Assembly: GCA_030549495.1 (NCBI GenBank)
Contig: JAUIRK010001021.1
Span: forward strand, 310,001 to 374,000
Direction: 5' to 3'
Length of the DNA stretch: 64,000 nt
Source of the DNA: Nectonema munidae
Lineage: Eukaryota > Nematomorpha > Nectonematoida > Nectonematidae
Positions 1-13,019 of this stretch are shown here, piece by piece. Under the pieces are notes generated by a model. The model searched no databases. It was not told where the DNA came from and saw only the letters and a program-made list of their open reading frames with translations. The stretch's first letter is position 1. Every line of letters begins with the position of its first letter. Position numbers and translations under genes: made by a program.

Positions 1-899
1 TATGATAGGCTTTCACCATTCTTAATGATAGAAAAAGCACGAAGAATTAAAAACGATTCCAGAGATGAGAATGAAAATATTTTAGGCCTTCTTAAAGTTA
101 CTGAGGAGTATGTGGGAGTCCGGATTCTAATCATCATAGCGAAAAGATTATATGGCATGGTGTGTTATTAGCACAAATTAATGAAGGAGCAAGACTACAG
201 AAAAAGGAACGATATTTATATTAAACTTCCGATACTTAAAGCTAGGAATGGACCTTACTTGCACTGTGCACCCCCTACTAAAGCTTAGATATTTTTTCAA
301 GCCAGCAAAATTCTACGGATAGAAAAAGCGTTAAAGTAATTAGCTTAAACTATCTTATGCTTCATAACAAACTTAGAAAGTATTTCCTCAATTGAATACT
401 CACTTTCTCAACAACCCTCCTTACCCCCATCTCCTTTATCGACGGGTGTGAATGTGATTAGCCTATTTTTTGTCGTGTTTATTAAAAATACCGTATAAAA
501 TACTTACGAAATAAGTATCAATAGAATAAAATTAAACTATTATGAATAAGATAATTGAGATACATCATTATGTGAATAAAAGAGTGGAAGCCAGTCTTCT
601 TCTTCGTCAATCTTCTCTTGAATTTTATCGGCGTTGAATTTGTCATTCACATGGGATCGAATACTGACCAATTTGGGTGATTCACTCTGCTCTTCAAGTC
701 AATAAAGATGGAAATGAGATGAAATCAAGTCGATGTAATGAAGTTTCGAGCAAACTTACCAAGACCTTCTTTAGTCGAGGCATTCTCTTTATTTTGCATG
801 TTGTTGTGGAATGACTTATCGAAATAAGAGAAGGACGGTTTCATTTGAAGTAATAAGTTGAAGGGAGTTAGAAAGAGTTTGTCTTCATTAAAAAATATA
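1..899. other. AT-rich DNA, no gene recognised
   Basis: No convincing frame. The only link to other parts is CTCCTTTATCGACGGG (about 437-452), also present near 39264 in the dispersed repeat. Confidence 0.5.
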
Positions 900-2090
900 A
901 TAGAAAATGGGAGAACATTTAGATAAAGCAAGATACTTAGGCAAAAAGCACACAATAAAGATATTCTTATTTTTAGGAATGCCATTAATGCAACAGAACA
1001 CTAAGGCTACTGGTAAAAACAAAATCAACTGGCACAAACAGAGACAAATTGGAACACTATTAAGAAACTACAAAGCAAAAATCTTACACAGACAAACGAA
1101 AACATAAGCTTCGACGGAATTAACTAATAAAGGCATATCAATACACAAATCAGATAACAACCCATTAAAGGGAAGTATTAGAAGCATTGCACAAGAACAA
1201 GACAAAATATCAAACATAGAACAAAAATGTAGGACCATTGCTAGATCCCTCTTAAACTTAGCAATCAATCCCACACATATAGAAGCAATCACGCTTATAG
1301 GTAACAAAGATAAAAAAACACAATTACAAAATACCAACATATTTTATTAAACTAACCAATCCCAAAATTACTTGAAAAATTGAAAGCTCACAGAGATCGA
1401 AAAGAAAATAAACAAAATACCCATCAAAGCACTAACAGGCACTAAGTGACAAGGAGTTATCACAAAAAAAACATTAGAACTCTTATGCTAGAATATGGAT
1501 CAACAATATTGGGGCCAATTGTAATAGATACTAACACGACAAAGTTACAAACAGCATAAAACAGCAGGAAGCATAGCAACGAGCCACGCATAAGACCCCA
1601 ACTTACAACACCTACATACAGAAACATTCATACTCGCCATCAGAAAACAAACATATTAACATCAAACCAAAGAGACAAAGCTGACATGATCATCTTTATC
1701 AAGCCACCAAACGAGAAGGGAAAATAAAAACACCATATTTGACGACGACATCATTTTATATCGTACTTGGCCAAAAAATAGGGGAAATCAATAGCAAACA
1801 CACGTAAATAAAATAAGTCGCATACTAGCCACACCATTCCAAATAAAATCATCAAGATTCTACCAGCACAAACAGATGCATCATATAACAACGATTTATC
1901 AATCAAACCCAGTAACAAATTGGCGTAGCTTAGAGCCAACAATTACTACTCCTATATATACTCCAGAAAAATTAACCCTAACACGCACACACACACCAAT
2001 AAACTATGTCCACTCTGCAACCATCACACGCACAGAGCCTACAGGAGACAGCAGTACAATACGGTGACTGGTACTACACTTACTCCTCCT
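900..2090 (+). mobile_element. Possible LINE 3' trace (weak)
   Basis: The + strand is A/C-rich like the LINE relic at 34.5 kb and has no long frame. Around 1985-2035 one frame reads NKLCPLCNHHTH, resembling the C-terminal CPLC..H zinc motif of Jockey/R1-type LINEs. Nothing else is convincing. Confidence 0.25.
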
Positions 2091-3039
2091 GTTCCGAAAG
2101 TATAACGAAGCTTTGACGAACTAAAACTTCATGAGCACTTTTGGAAAAAAATGCTAACTCAGTTTCAAATATAAATTGTTTAGACTGTTTTTGGCTGACA
2201 TTGAAATAACGTAATCTGGAGGAAGGGGCCAATAAAAAGAACACTAAGCCTATGGTATGTTATAACTTAAAGATAACTTATGGAGGAAACATTCTTTTAA
2301 TAAAGTAGACAAGAAAAAACTATACATATATCATCAAAATACGAAAGAATCATGATTATTGACAAAAAAAATACAAGAAATAAAAAATTACTCATGTACT
2401 GTATAATTCAACAAGAAACATCTTTATATAACTTTTTCAGTATAGGAAAACATTAATATTTTAGAAGCTGAAATAATTTACATATGTATGCTAGTGCTAA
2501 TATCAAAAGTTGTTTATTCTATTAAATGTCGGATTTTGAAAATATTTTCTTTCATGACAAATTGCGTTTTTTCAAAAATAAAAAATATTTTATGTTATTA
2601 AGGAGAATATTAATTTTGCATAGGGATATTTCGTTTAATAACAAAAAATATTGATTATTGAAAAAAAATGAATCAATTTACGTAAAAAGCCAAGATATCC
2701 GATATTTTACACAAACACAATATCATATCATTTAAATAGTGAGGAAAAGTTTTTTAAAGGACAATATTTGAGAATTGCCATAAATATTGAAAATATGCTC
2801 CATTCCACGTAATGTCTGAAAAAAGTCGCAATATTCAGTTGATGAGAAATATAAATATAAGAAGTAATCGAAGTACTAACTCAATTGTTATCCTTTACAC
2901 AATTGCAGTGTTAAAATAAAGCACGAATCTTGAAATTATAAAAAAAGTCTCCAAGAAAAGAAATTTGTTATTTTTACTTAGTAGAAGTTATAACAACCTT
3001 GCCACTATTTGTAATCAATTCGCGAAGTGTAGGCGATTG
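2091..3039. other. AT-rich DNA, nothing seen
   Basis: No frame, repeat or RNA gene that I can support. Confidence 0.5.
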
Positions 3040-3047
3040 GAATAGGA

Positions 3048-5387
3048 CAGTGTTTCCCAAACTTTTTTAGACTAACGCCCCCTTTGATCACAAGAATTTT
3101 GTCAACGCCCACTAGATTCCATGCTGCTGAGAAGAAGCCTCATATCTCCTCTACTTGCAATTTGTAAGCGGTTTCTTTGTTTACTGGGAAGCTGTGTAAC
3201 TACGCTAAAACTGCGTTCAGCCATATACGTTGTTGGGAAAAAGTTTGATTGCTTCCCATAGCTTTGGAAAATTTTCAGAATTGCAAGGTTGAAGCCAGAA
3301 ATCTTGATATGATTTTTTGAAGAGGGGCTTTAATTCGAAGTCATTTTTCAAGGTAATTAACTCTTTTTGTATTGCACAATCTGTTTCATTTGTATAGGCA
3401 TCAAGAAAAGGATTTATGAGCCAGTCAGGTATTGCATGATCATGGTATCTAAATTTCAAATGCTCGCAATAAACCAAGAGATCATCTAGTATGGGATAGT
3501 CAGACTCCGAACGACCAATATTTTGTCTAAAAAATATTCATCAATGATATCAAATCAATGAATACACAAATAACAGACTTTGCCTTGATAAGATTAACGT
3601 CAGAAGCTTGCAGTTGCAAATTCAGCTGGTTAAATATATTAAATAGTTCTGTCAAGTAGGGAATATCATATTTACAAGGTATGAGTTCATCGTTCAAAGA
3701 AATACATTTATTCCCTTTAAGTAAATTTATGATGGTATTAAATAGAGAATAAAATCGTTTAAAGAAATTCTTCTGGATAGCCACCGTACTTCAGTGTGTA
3801 AAAGAAAAAGATCCAATTCTTCATCATTGTCCTTGCAGAGCTGGCGAAATAATAGGGAATTAAGGAAATGTACTGTTAATATAACGCTACCCAGAGCTTT
3901 ATGAAGCCGTTCATTCAAGTTCTTAGCAATTAAGTGCTGGCGATGGACAACACAATTTTTTTTCTCGAAAAAAGCAAGAAAACTTCTATGCTTTTCCATT
4001 AATGCTGGAGCATCATCGGTTGAACACGCAATGATATTATTCAAAAGAATTTCTTTTCCTTTGAAAAACTGGTCAACTTTATTAGAAATTGTTTCACCTT
4101 TAGTGTCTGTTTCAAGTTCTTTTGCAAAGAGTATTTTTTGTGAAAATTTCCCATCTTCAATGAAACAGACATATAACAAAAGCAATGCCTCATTGCCTGA
4201 GAGAGTGGATTGGTCCAGCTGTAAACTGAATTGCTGATTTTTAAGAGTCTTTTATAAGGTCTCTTGAATATCGCACGCCATTTCATCAATTCTTCTTTGT
4301 ACTGAATTATTGCTAAGGGGAATCGCATTTATAATCGTTTTGGGGGAAGGATAGTGCACTACAGTACGAGGAGTTTCTTCTATAGCTGGTAAAATAAGTT
4401 GTTCCCCAATTGTATAAGGTTTCCCTGATTTAGCAATCGTCTTCGAAATATTATATGAATAAACAAGTACATCGTCGCATTTCTGGCATTGAATTATCAT
4501 GAGCGATGAAATTTGATTTCTGCTGTTAAATTTATCTCCTAAATTTTTGAAATATGAAACATTTTCTTTTGCTTTATTTGAATGGATCTTGTTCAAGTGT
4601 TCGGAAAGCCTGGATGGTTTCATGGCCTCATTCGAAAATATCTTTTCGCAAAGAAGACACATGGGCTGTTGTTCATTATTAGAAAATGGAATGAATCCAA
4701 ACTTTAGGTATTCAACATTATACTGTTGACATTTTTTCTTTGAATTTTCTGTCATCGTTATGGGTTTAATTAAAGTAAGTATTGAAAATAGAATTAAATA
4801 AAGAATTATACATTTTATATTTAAAAGTTATTTGCCAAAACCACACGTTTTTGATTACGTGTTTGTAATCAACCACACGGAAAACAGTTGTTTTTGTTTT
4901 TAAACATAAAAGTATCTTATGATTAGCTTTTTTCCCTGTATCTATCATTATTATATCGTTTTGGTTTAACTTTGTGCAAGTTTGCTTACTTTACTTGTTA
5001 AACTGCTTCTCGTGTTGTTTAGCATGTGAATAAGGAATTATAAGTTATGAGTAGTAATTGCATATGTGCATTGGCGCTGCCCTTTAACTGAAACTAGCTG
5101 GTGCGTGACTGCGTTCGGCAGGGGCAGGTGGCGCTCTTATACACTTCAAATCAATGGACATAAAAATCGGTTTAAACCTGACATCTTGAAGAGATTATAT
5201 TGTGTGGAAAAATTTTTTCAATTTTCTATTATTAGCGGTTTTTTTTATAAAATTTGAAATTTAAATATAAAAAATTGTATACCTCCCCATGTGTGCTTCA
5301 AACGCCCCCTTTATGAAGTAAAAATCTACATCGCCCCTGCTAAGAACGCTTCCAAAAGGGAGTTATCGCCCACTTTGGTAAACTCTG
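3048..5387 (-). mobile_element. hAT DNA transposon relic, ZBED5/FAM200-like transposase
   Basis: Ends are inverted: left CAGTGTTTCCCAAAC and, read inward from the right, CAGAGTTTACCAAAG. The 8-bp flanks GAATAGGA (3040-3047) and GTATAGGG (5388-5395) match at 6 of 8, as expected for an old hAT target duplication. The transposase reads on the - strand. A BED zinc finger (CLLCEKIF with later HLNKIH) is followed by LQLDQSTLSGNEALLLLYV, CSTDDAPALMEKH, CVVHRQHL, HTEVRWLSR, DIPYLTELFNIFNQLNLQLQ, IPDWLINPF, and the C-terminal AERSFSVVTQL block near 3200. It is broken: an in-frame TAA at 4252-4254, a frameshift or small deletion near 3780, another break near 3480-3530, and a frameshift near 3217. This is the ordinary order of a hAT transposase with its dimerisation domain at the end. 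Confidence 0.88.
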
Positions 5388-5395
5388 GTATAGGG

Positions 5396-6500
5396 AATAG
5401 AAAATTATAACAGATTAACAAGATATGACTAGTCAATTTTTGGATTGCGACGTCAAAATTAAAACGAACCAAATTCTTAATCTTATCATTTCATCAAAGA
5501 GAACACTTGATTGTTTTAACGTTGAAAAGTAACTATAGTACATTTTGTTTTAAATACAATTTGGCATTTATGCAAATCTTGACCAAGATATAAATTTGCT
5601 CCTTCCATTTTAAAGGGTGCTTTTACTCATTTCTTGTTTAGATTAATACCGCCTCAGATAATCTCTTGCTTTGATTGGTTGATTATTTAAGAGTTGAATT
5701 ATTGACAGCTAAAACCTTAAAATTATTGTTATGTCTTTGCAAACAAGAAAACGGTTAGGTCTTCCAAATTGACGTAATGACAATGAATCAGTGTTGTAGA
5801 GTCTAGAAATGAAACATATTATACTTTAGGAAGCATTCTCATGCTTAACACGATTACGATGCTTAAAGAAGGGCGTGGGTGAGGTTGCTTAGATAATGAG
5901 TTTCGATAACTCAAGGTCATATAAGGAAATAGAACTAGAGATGATGTAGTCGTAAATTAATAGGATTTCAGGAAGGCATATTGTAATGCATAAAAAGTAT
6001 GTCCATAAGGGAAGAGTTCCATCAAATAGATAAAAAAAAATTACAACTTTTAAACAATTGTAAGACAAATTAATTCTGTTTATTGAATGAAATCAAGAAG
6101 GAATATTGGCACTGCTACTAATAAAAGCCTGCAATTATTATGCATGTAGATACTCGATAGGTATTCCAAACAATTTTATACACATTATAGTCAACGCTTT
6201 AAAATTAGAAACACTTACCATCATTGAAAAATCCAATAAAATTTGACATATTATTTAGATTAATAGCAGTTGAAGAAAGAACTTTTTTATCAAATGTTTG
6301 ACTAAATATAAAACAAAAGAATGTAGGGAAAAATATTTAGAAAAATATATCTTAATTAGTATAAAAATACTCGTTTAATTTGAATTTAGTTATATGCAAA
6401 ACAATTATATAGAAATTAGAAATTTTTAACATAGAATAAAAAAGAAAAACGTATTATTGAAATTAGCAACGTATTCAAAAACTTAGCAAACGCAGTTTCA
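5396..6500. other. AT-rich DNA, nothing seen
   Basis: No frame over 60 codons and no element ends recognised. Confidence 0.5.
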
Positions 6501-6508
6501 CACTATAC

Positions 6509-6811
6509 CAGGGGTTCTTAACCTGGGGAACAAGCATTCCTAAGGGGTGCGAGAGATAGTTATAGGGGGTGCGAGACAGCGCACAAAACTTTTTGCTAAA
6601 AAACTTATTTCATTTCCAAGCAGTTCAAATGAAGTACTCACTGTTTAAGTTCGTTTTTGCAATGACATATCTTTGTAAAACGAGCTTTTCTACTCTTCTG
6701 ATTAAAAACAAGTCGAGAAATCGTTTAGATGCGCGATATGACATGCGTCTTGCACTTACCGAAAGAGAGCCTCGAATGGAAATTTCCCCCTAAAAACGAG
6801 GGGAACCACTG
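6509..6811 (+). mobile_element. Short internally deleted hAT copy
   Basis: Begins CAGGGGTTCTTAACC and ends GAACCACTG, which is inverted CAGTGGTTC. Inside, one short open piece keeps only the transposase C-terminus (YLCKTSFSTLLIKNKSRN, then a D.RLAL motif), typical of ZBED-type hAT. Flanking 8-mers (CACTATAC and AAGTCTAG) agree at only 4 positions, so the insertion is old or the exact edge is off. Confidence 0.65.
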
Positions 6812-6819
6812 AAGTCTAG

Positions 6820-7580
6820 GTGAACATATAAATATTTTTTATAAGTTAATATTGTTAAATTAAAAAAATAAATAATATACCTTTGGAAGTGGAAATTGTA
6901 ATCACTTTCTAACTTTTTGTCCGTTTCTATTGCAATATTTTTCCCCTTTTCTGAATCATAATTTTTATTCGCTGAATCAATTGCAAAGTGCATTTCTAGC
7001 TAAATATGTGGAATTTAAATTAAAAATAGTAAGTAACGATGATCTACTTTCTTTTGCTTTTGCTTTATGCGAGATAGCATAAGATTAGCACCATTGAACT
7101 CTTGATAGCATGGAAAAAGTGGAAACTGTTGAAAAAAAATTTGAAATAACTATATAAAAATAAATTGACTAAAATATCTGAAAATTAATTTATAATTTTA
7201 CATAAAATTAGAATTGATTTCTCGGTCGTTCAAATTTTTTGCTAGAATTAGGAGCGTAATTATTCGAAACGTAGGATCATTGGTAGAGTGTTGTTAAATT
7301 TGGATGGAAGGAACACGCGACCGGTTAGTTATAAATAGTTAATAAAAAATCTATTTTGAAGTGAGTAGCTAATTTAAATCACTTTTTATTAACAACTTTG
7401 ATTTATCAAAAAATATTACCACTATTGAATTAACAATTCTCCTTTTTAACAGATTTTGATTGATTTTCAAACAAAATAAACACGAGAATTGAATGAAAAA
7501 TGGTTGAAAATGCTTAAAATAAAATTAAAATTGATTTCAGTAATATACTTGAAATATATATATGTATGATAAATTATTTT
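6820..7580. other. AT-rich DNA, nothing seen
   Basis: One short - strand frame (6790-6993) has AT-driven codon use and no similarity I recognise. Confidence 0.45.
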
Positions 7581-7584
7581 AAAT

Positions 7585-8850
7585 ATGGTTGATAAAAAAA
7601 TTCTATTCAAGGAGCTTCATACAAAAGACGAAGTTCTTATCTCCTATCTCAGTTTGGTGGCTAAACATTTGAACGTCCTTTCCATGGACAAATTGAGAAC
7701 GATCCATAATTCACTGCGAACCAACATACACGCACTTCACACGAACTGGACGGCCGATGGTAATTCCACGTCCTCAACATTGTCAGCGGCTCATATTACA
7801 GGCCTCCCTACCACGCCTGCTCCAACCACTTCCTTTCGGCAAAAAGAGCACCTCCCGCTCCACAAGCTAGAGATACGAAGAAATAAGATGAAACTACATC
7901 GGGTGTTGCTGGGTGATCTTCAATCGCATTATCCACTCGAGTTGGTCGAAGACCTCGTGGATCAACTATATAACAAAGAGTCTCTAAAGGGAAAATCCTT
8001 TGAAAAAAACTAAAAGAATTTTTAGTACCCAAAGCTCTCACTTCTTGCATTATCCTAATTTACAAAGGGTATGGTTTAACGAGCACCTTTGCAATGGTAA
8101 ACTTCTGTGAGCAATTGACGTATGCTCATCTTGTACCAGAGGTGTTATTGGAGTGTGAAACGTTAAAGAAAAACATTAGCGTCTTTAAAAAGCAAAATTT
8201 GGGCAGATGGGAGTATGGCAGGATAATGAAACTACCAAGTATTGAGAATCTATCAAATAGTCGCTACCCACACCTCTACACATGTGCAATGGAAAGAGCG
8301 AGCAATGTATCAACGATGAGGGCCTATACGAAAAGTACTTATACACTCATGGTTGACGAAAACAGATTGGTGTTGGCAAAAATGGACATACGTGGTAAAC
8401 AACACTTAACCAAGGAGTATAAACGACGACTGTAAGCTCTAAATGGAAAAGAGATTCCAGATGAGATTGACATGCGTCGTATGGACCTCCGAAGCACAGG
8501 ACAACACAAAGATCTTCACACAGCGACCCTCAGGAGACACTCCCACAGGATAATGATGGGTATTCCATAGACTCGGGATATGGAGGCTGCTAGGAACCTA
8601 TTAGAGTTGAAGAAAACACAGCCAAACTCGAAGGCCCTAAAGAAACCGCCCCCTGAAGATGAAGTCAAATGCCCGAGAAGGGAATAAAGATAACAAGGAC
8701 AAAAAGCCTGATGAATCCACCATAGACTGTCTTAACGTGGAGAATTGTGTCAAGCTTTTTGTTAAGGACACCACTTCTCTCAAGCTTCCCCGGGACAAAA
8801 TTTCGATGTATCTAGGCCTACGTTTAGGACTCCTTCCGACAGGAACTCCA
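7585..8850 (+). pseudogene. Unidentified coding-like relic, GC-richer than surroundings
   Basis: Open stretches at 7585-8013, 8094-8435 and 8659-8856 lie in two frames and share a base composition and codon pattern clearly unlike the AT-rich flanks. Visible pieces include KDEVLISYLSLVAKHLNVL, LELVEDLVDQLYNKES and YLGLRLGLLPTGTPE. I recognise no family. A decayed host gene, an unknown mobile-element gene, or an old virus-derived insert are all possible. The Penelope-like element begins a few hundred bases downstream, so it could be related, but nothing here matches Penelope proteins. Several breaks are present, and it is treated as a fossil. Confidence 0.4.
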
Positions 8851-9179
8851 GAGTAAAGAGAATTTTGGAAAAGAGATATGTCCCAATAATTATTATCTCT
8901 CAAGCCATGTTTGGCACTTTTTCAAAATACTTGTCGCCGCCCTTGATACAAAAAGAACTAATAACGATTCAAGCAATTCCCAAGTTGGAAGTCTCGGGGT
9001 TTATTTCAAAGACACAAGTAGTTAAAATCGCAAGTCCATGCTTTATGGTACCGCTTCGGGCTAATTTTGCCTTTACGAAGGATTTAATTAAAACCCCGAA
9101 CCTCAAACTTACGGCGCCATTCCATATAAATTCTTCTTCTGATATATAAAGGATAAATGTAACTATTGTTACACTATTG

Positions 9180-10620
9180 AATGTTAGTTTATTTAAAAGA
9201 CTTCCTTTCATTAATTGAATGAGACAACAAAAAATTTTAAGCAATCAATAACAGTAATTCAACTATCTTCAGGAAACTAACTACTATTTAAAAAAAATTA
9301 CAACTGCGGACAAAGATAATGCTTTTATGATTCTTGAAAAATCTCATTACCTGGAAAAAATGATACAACTTATTAATGATACTTCAACTTACACAATACA
9401 CACCGATAACACGCACCATTGCAAATCCCTTATCTACTTTACAAACCTATTTCAACAAGTTTTTATACACATTATGCAAAAAAAGGAAAATTTTTACACA
9501 AAGTATATAAACTCTTTCACTCCAACATTTCATACTATCCTTTCCTTTCGAACTTCGTAAAATCGATACACCTCATTTTCGTCCAATTTTATTAAGCTAT
9601 TAACTATCAGTCAAAAATTAGGTAAATAAAAAACAGAGTTACTCTTACCAAAGAGTATACTATGGTAAGCTTCGACATCAATTCTCTCTTTACTTCACTT
9701 CTCTTGGTACTGGACTTGAAACTTTCTAGAAAACTAAATCACTTCGATCTTAATAAACACACACAACTTTCTGACGTTAATTATAAATTTTTGACGATAA
9801 TTAATTTACGTTAAATAATCAAATTTATAAACGGATAAGTGGAACCGCAATTAGTAATTTTATGAGTGGAATGATTCAAAAAAGGAATCTTTCCCTAAAT
9901 TCTACACACGTTATGTAGGCGATATCTTTTCTATCATGGAACACAAAAACATCACACCTTTCTTAAACCTTCTAAACTCACGCCTTTCGTTACTTAGACT
10001 TCTTCTCTAAGTAATGATACAACAAAATTTCGGTAGCATCTACCCTTTTTTCAAGAACTTTAAAACTTATCACAAAGGAAGAAGATTTAATAGAAACTAC
10101 AGTCTCTGAAACTCTCTCAAGAAAACACAAAATTTTCCTCTCTTTCTATAGGGGAAACTTATTTAAGAGACTTCTTTTCATTAATTCAATCAAAAAACAA
10201 AAAATTTCTAGCAATCAATAACAAACATTGATATGACTCAAATATCAAGCTCAATTCAAGTCATAGCCAAACACTCAAATAAACTTTCTTGCCAGTATCT
10301 CATCATCAATTAGAAAAGAAAAACCCCCTATAAAAAAGAATGTCAAATATAAAACAAAATGCAAAACTTGCTACTGTTTTTATATTCGACAAATATCACT
10401 TATAAACAAAGTTACACGTACATAAACAGAATATTGAACAATACTTCACCAAAAAAAAGATTTCTACTAATCCTTCTGAGATCATTAGCCACATGATAAG
10501 CAACACAACTCATTTTTGAACATTAAATTTCGAAATTGTACACCAAACTATCGGAAAAAACTTGCTTTTTACGGAAGTCTAATTTTTACAAAAATTAAAC
10601 TCCTATAATAGAATTTGCAT
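9180..10620 (+). mobile_element. Penelope-like element relic (RT plus GIY-YIG endonuclease)
   Basis: Pieces in the right order for a Penelope-like retroelement: TTADKDNAFMILEKSHYLEK with LINDTSTYTIHT (start of the RT, 9297-9400); MVSFDINSLFTS (about 9660, family (V/I)SFDVVSLFT); a GTA-I-NFMSGM piece near 9850; RYVGDIFSIMEHKN (about 9915, the YVDD-like box with G for D) and FLNLLNSRL; and near 10350 KCKTCYCFYIRQ, which is the start of the GIY-YIG nuclease (C-x2-C-x-FYIGQ in the family). Many stops and shifts make it an old, inactive copy. Composition is as AT-rich as the flanks. Confidence 0.75.
9191..10215 (+). repeat. 60-bp direct repeat at start and end of the Penelope-like element
   Basis: 9191-9252 and 10163-10215 share a run with few changes (AAGACTTCCTTTCATTAATT and AGAGACTTCTTTTCATTAAT). 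At the second site it codes the usual linker between RT and GIY-YIG (KRLLFINSI). At the first it stands before the RT, as if left by a second, partial copy. Penelope-like elements are known for tandem or pseudo-LTR arrangements. Confidence 0.55.
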
Positions 10621-10628
10621 ACCTAATA

Positions 10629-10700
10629 CAGGGGCGCACATCCAGAGGGGGGGGGGCTAGTGGGGGCGAAAATGACCTTCGCCCCCCCCCCCCCCTCCTC
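10629..10700. repeat. G-run/C-run hairpin, possible transposon terminus
   Basis: Starts CAGGGGCGCACATCC, then ten G, then GGGGGCGAA with a short loop to TTCGCCCCC and a run of 14 C (10682-10695). CAGGGGCG starts are common for hAT elements, and a similar start occurs at 36367. No matching far end was found. Confidence 0.4.
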
Positions 10701-11098
10701 CCAATAATTTTCTATAAGTAAGAGTTGCTTTTTATAAAACATGTATGATGATCGCATTATAGGATGTAATGATCATTCAAATACATGATAATGAAAGATA
10801 AGGGAATAAAAGAGGGAATGCAGACTTTCGAGGCAAACATCATGACAAACTGCTCTGAAATTCCTATCAAAAATATTTTACAAACGATGTGCGAGCTATA
10901 TAATAATAATAATAATCCATTGTTTCAATATGCACACAATAACTAAGCAATGTTTATCACAGTGTCTCAATGGGTTTTGTAGTATTTTTGAGCAAACACA
11001 TTTTGATGATCAACCAGCATTTTCTCATCTTCTCCTCTCACAGTGGTTTTATTTCTCTTTCTGTCTCCTTCTCTTCTCTTCCGCTAACTCAATAACTC

Positions 11099-11220
11099 AA
11101 GCTCTCTTCTCTCATTCATGCTTTCTTCTCTCATTAAAGCTCTTTTCTCTAATTCAAGCTCTTTCCTTTCACTCAAGCTCTCTTCTCTAATTCAGGCTCT
11201 CCTATCTCATTCAGCTCTCT
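11099..11220 (+). repeat. 19-bp pyrimidine-rich minisatellite, about six copies
   Basis: Unit AAGCTCTCTTCTCTCATTC repeated about six times with 2-4 changes per unit. The open frame starting at 10930 runs through it and is an artefact of the repeat. Confidence 0.85.
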
Positions 11221-11229
11221 AATTTGTAT

Positions 11230-12060
11230 TTAGACTTAAATTAAAAATAATATTATTTTATCTCATTAGAAACTAGTTTTTTACCGGAAAATAAGTTCAA
11301 TATTTTCAGAAACTTTTTTAGTGATACCAAAGTTCAGCTATTCAAATTAATCACAGATTTTTGGTAAAAATTTAGTTCCATCAATTCTCAGAAGAGCTAC
11401 TTCATGTTTTGAATTTAATTAACCCACTGGCTCTCATAATTTGAAGTTTTCATATTTTATTTTCGAATTTTTACTTTTAACATAACTTAATACACCAAAC
11501 ATTTTGCAAAAATGAAAATTTGTTTGTTTTTAAAATAAAGTTATCAATCATTACGATATCAATGAATATTGTAACACTCGCGTTAAAAATTTTTTCAACA
11601 AAGGTCACTTTAAATCTTTATCAGTACGTTTGCATTTTGTAACATTTGAAAATTAATTTTTTCAAGTCAAGAAATTTTTTTCAACAATAAGTATTTGGGA
11701 ATGAATATTTTGACCAGCTATTCCGTTTAAAAGCAAAAATACCCGATTTTTTTAAAATATTTTTCGATTATTAAATTTTGTAAGTAACACTGTACATAAT
11801 TAATAAAAATATAATATCGAAACAAAATGTTTCAGTTGTTAAAAATCTACTTGATCTATTTATGACAGCTGTCAGAATTTTATTTGTAGACAGAGAAATA
11901 GTCAAAAAAACGCTTAAATAATTTTATGAAAAGTGATTAAACTACCGTTTTTTGTATACTATGATTCCTTACAAAATGTAAAAAATACAGGCGTTACCAA
12001 ATCCCCTATAAGGGTTAGCTACTTCAACGTTGGATTTTGTTAATTATGTAACAAATTTTT
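11230..12060. other. AT-rich DNA, nothing seen
   Basis: Rich in A and T runs; no frame or repeat unit. Confidence 0.5.
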
Positions 12061-12074
12061 CACTTTTGAGTAAA

Positions 12075-12225
12075 AGATAAGGCAAAGGTACCGTGGGTGT
12101 GTTTTCATTGACAAGGCACTGATGTACCGCTTATGTCAAACTATGAACAAATTGGTATTGATGAGGTATCGAACCGAGAGGCTTCTGTGCTGAGTCCATT
12201 ATCTCAACCAGCCTACCATGCCACC
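12075..12225 (-). mobile_element. tRNA-derived SINE, family S1
   Basis: On the - strand a tRNA-like head with B box GGTTCGATACC (12165-12175) is followed by a tail containing ATGAAAACACACCCACGG and GGTACCTTT. The tail matches the copy at 60048, so both belong to one family. Confidence 0.7.
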
Positions 12226-12229
12226 CATA

Positions 12230-13015
12230 GAGTATGCTGTAGTGGATACGTCAAATTAGTTTTCAAAAACTTAAGCTATGCTGTAAATTTTTTTAGTTTT
12301 TGTTGAAGCTCTATAACTTTTTCTGATAGACGTTTTTTTCCTTAAAAGTTATTATAAAAGGCAAATCATTGCAAAAGGTTAAAAGTTGATATTTAACTTT
12401 TTGTAGAACGTCCAAGTAATAGTATCTGAATTTATCGGTTGACTATTTTCTGCTCATTTAACTAATTTATTTTGCTTCATAAAAAATTTATTATTACATT
12501 TTAATATTTTTTAACTTTATTTTTGGAAGCTGACTCGGGCAAAATGATAGTTTGACTACTTTGTGTTTGCTTGCGCCAATTAAAATTTCTTGAGAAAAAT
12601 GAAGTAATGCAATCTTAATTTATTGTTTGATTTTTGTTTCCACAAGTTCACCTTTATTCAATACATTTTTTTGAGAGTCTAATAAACTTACACTTATTCT
12701 TATACACTGAAAAGGATGAAAAAAATCTTAATACCAAATTTTCTAAGTTTAGTTCTGTTTTACATTTTTGATAGAAATTACCTCAGAAAAGTTATGTAAT
12801 TAGGATGTGTTGTTTTATTTATTTTTCTCAATAAAACATTTTCATTTTTTAGGAAGAAGAAATGGAACAAGTGAAAATTAATGAATGATTTTTTTCATTC
12901 AATAAAATTTCCAATATTTTTTTATTGTTAATTGATATCTATGCCCTTTTTCTACACATAATTTGGAGATGGTGTGCATCTATTTGAGGGGAGAAAGTTT
13001 GGTTATGCATGTTGC
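12230..13015. other. AT-rich DNA, nothing seen
   Basis: No frame. May belong to the body of the dispersed repeat whose right end follows, but I cannot align it. Confidence 0.4.
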
Positions 13016-13019
13016 TATT

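Noticed and set aside
10930-11190. Frame of 86 codons rich in Ser, Leu and Phe
   Set aside because: Runs through the 19-bp pyrimidine minisatellite; composition artefact.
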